NCBI RefSeq assembly: GCF_964204865.1 | Contig: NC_135259.1 | Coordinates: forward strand, 18,362,974 to 18,426,973 | From: Styela clava | Lineage: Eukaryota > Chordata > Ascidiacea > Stolidobranchia > Styelidae | DNA: 64,000 nt | Direction of reading: 5' to 3' | Shown here: positions 62,903 through 64,000 of the stretch, piece by piece | Layout of the letters: each line of letters begins with the position of its first letter | Numbering within the stretch: the stretch's first letter is position 1 | Position numbers and translations under genes: made by a program | The notes under the pieces: generated by a model | Database searches by the model: none | Seen by the model: only the letters and a program-made list of their open reading frames with translations | Told to the model about the DNA's origin: nothing

Positions 62903-63218
62903 ACATATGTACTTGAAACATACGAACATAGTAAATTTATTATCGAGCTTCCATATCGGAATTCATTATAAAAAATTAATGTGCAGTATGGTGGTGCATA
63001 AAATAATACATCAATCGAGGAATTTGTCAAAAACGCTATGGAATCACAGACGTAGTCAATATGTTGCCTCATTCGAATTATGGTTTGGTGAAGTTAGCGT
63101 CTACCATGCACTAAACTATCAACATATCTAGCTTGGCCGATGAATCGCAAATAGAAATATAAAAAATATGTGCGGAGTCCGATTGGCGCTAACGCACCTG
63201 GATTTTAACTTTGCTACA

Positions 63219-63551
63219 GTTACAGTTGTATGAATATGCAATGTGACTACTTTGTTTATTTTGCAATATGTTATCCTTGTGAGTGACAATAATTGGCCAT
63301 TATTAATGTTATTGGAATATATAGCGAATGAAGGATATATTTTTATGCTAGTAAACGATTTTGTTTTCTTTGTTCAAATTTGATATTTTCGTATAATAAA
63401 ATGATTCTGATTGCTGAATAAAATGTTCGAATTGAATCTTTATCGCAATGAGAGATCAAGACAAGTTATCATCAACTTATGTTATAATAGCATGAGAGAG
63501 CAATTCCGACAAGATACGCGTGTGTAGGTGAGTTCTTTCACCTACGACTGA
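63219..63551 (-). repeat. 333-bp internal inverted repeat, right arm (copy 3)
   Basis: Pairs with 62570-62902. Confidence 0.86.
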
Positions 63552-63715
63552 AGTGCCGGAATGAACGATAACTGATGACACCGCTGGGTTCGCCCCTTTC
63601 CCGATGAATCAAAAACTAAATACGAGAGAGAATGAATAGGAGAGAACTCTCTCGTTTTCACCTCGGCACGGAACGGTAAAATTGAAAAAACTGATCTTGG
63701 CATCGAAAGTGTTAA

Positions 63716-64000
63716 TTAAACTACAAGGATATTAATTCAGTGGTGCAAAAATAAGTAAAACACCAATTAATTTTTAAAATGTTTATCAACGGTTAGGGGT
63801 TAGGATTCCTGGCTTTCACCCAGGCGCCCCGTGTTCGATTCCCGGTCTGGGAACCTTTTTATCCAGCAAAGATCCGTCAGTGTTCGTTTCGAAACGCCAG
63901 AAAGTAAATGATGGAAGAAAGAATATGGAAGCAAAATAAATAAATTATCTGCTTACAGAATGCAGAAATACATATGAAAGCTTTACACTACAGGCTATAT
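63716..64000. repeat. 4.54-kb tandem unit, copy 4 (cut by window end)
   Basis: Matches the first 285 bp of the unit; the array evidently continues past the window. Confidence 0.9.
63791..63853 (+). pseudogene. tRNA-Glu-like pseudogene, P3/P5 hybrid, anticodon TTC
   Basis: Copy of 54707 and 59249. Confidence 0.72.

Larger units (their letters stand above)
61254..63711. mobile_element. piggyBac-like non-autonomous DNA transposon, copy 3
   Basis: 2458 bp with the same ends and junctions. Inverted-repeat arms at 62570-62902 and 63219-63551. The left arm carries CAT where copies 1 and 2 have CGT, matching the right arm. Confidence 0.8.
59174..63715. repeat. 4.54-kb tandem unit, copy 3
   Basis: 4542 bp, nearly identical to copy 2. 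Differences include one base in the transposon's left inverted-repeat arm. Confidence 0.93.

Overview
The window is eukaryotic nuclear DNA, AT-rich, with no convincing protein-coding gene. It is a dense tandem array of tRNA genes and tRNA pseudogenes. Evidence for a eukaryote: the tRNAs lack an encoded CCA, most are followed within a few bases by a T4-T5 run (RNA polymerase III stop), they carry internal A/B boxes, and the tRNA-Asn genes have an 18-nt intron between positions 37 and 38. The Glu and Asn bodies resemble animal ones, so an invertebrate animal is my best guess, but the species cannot be read from this sequence.

Layout 1-52170: higher-order repeats (HORs) of about 2.60-2.67 kb when complete, many shortened or rearranged. 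Slots in order on the + strand: P0 (37-nt 3' half of tRNA-Glu); H (one or two 69-bp minirepeats, each starting with an 11-nt tRNA-Glu 5' stub); P1 (tRNA-Glu TTC, often intact); P2 (Glu-like with A8, G13 and A53 changes); P3 (Glu-like lacking its 5' acceptor strand, anticodon TAC or TTC); P4 (tRNA-Glu CTC, often intact); P5 (tRNA-Glu TTC, mostly decaying); P6 (71-nt Glu-like with broken acceptor, anticodon TTT, TTC or GTT); then an intron-containing tRNA-Asn(GTT) on the - strand, and back to P0. Spacing in complete copies is nearly constant (P1-P2 367 bp, P2-P3 300, P3-P4 288, P4-P5 269, P5-P6 418). I locate 23 tRNA-Asn loci and well over 100 Glu-derived loci. Fourteen Glu loci match the array consensus exactly (seven TTC, seven CTC) and five Asn loci match the Asn consensus; these are the best candidates for working genes.

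Layout 52171-64000: a 2.46-kb DNA transposon with a 16-bp terminal inverted repeat, a 12-bp subterminal inverted repeat at unequal distances, and a 333-bp internal inverted repeat sits in a P2-P3 spacer. It was then amplified with its flanking tRNA genes as a 4.54-kb tandem unit: three near-identical copies at 50091, 54632 and 59174, and the start of a fourth at 63716.

Spacers (about 200-350 bp between tRNA units) are themselves repeated: a T-run after each unit, a common body of related sequence, and an AT-rich leader before the next unit. Each complete HOR also has one longer P5-P6 spacer with a coding-like segment, and one P6-Asn spacer with a 16-bp palindrome and a GA tract. No promoter element outside the tRNA bodies could be assigned with confidence. 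Copies are so similar that assembly errors (collapse, expansion, mis-joining) must be kept in mind.
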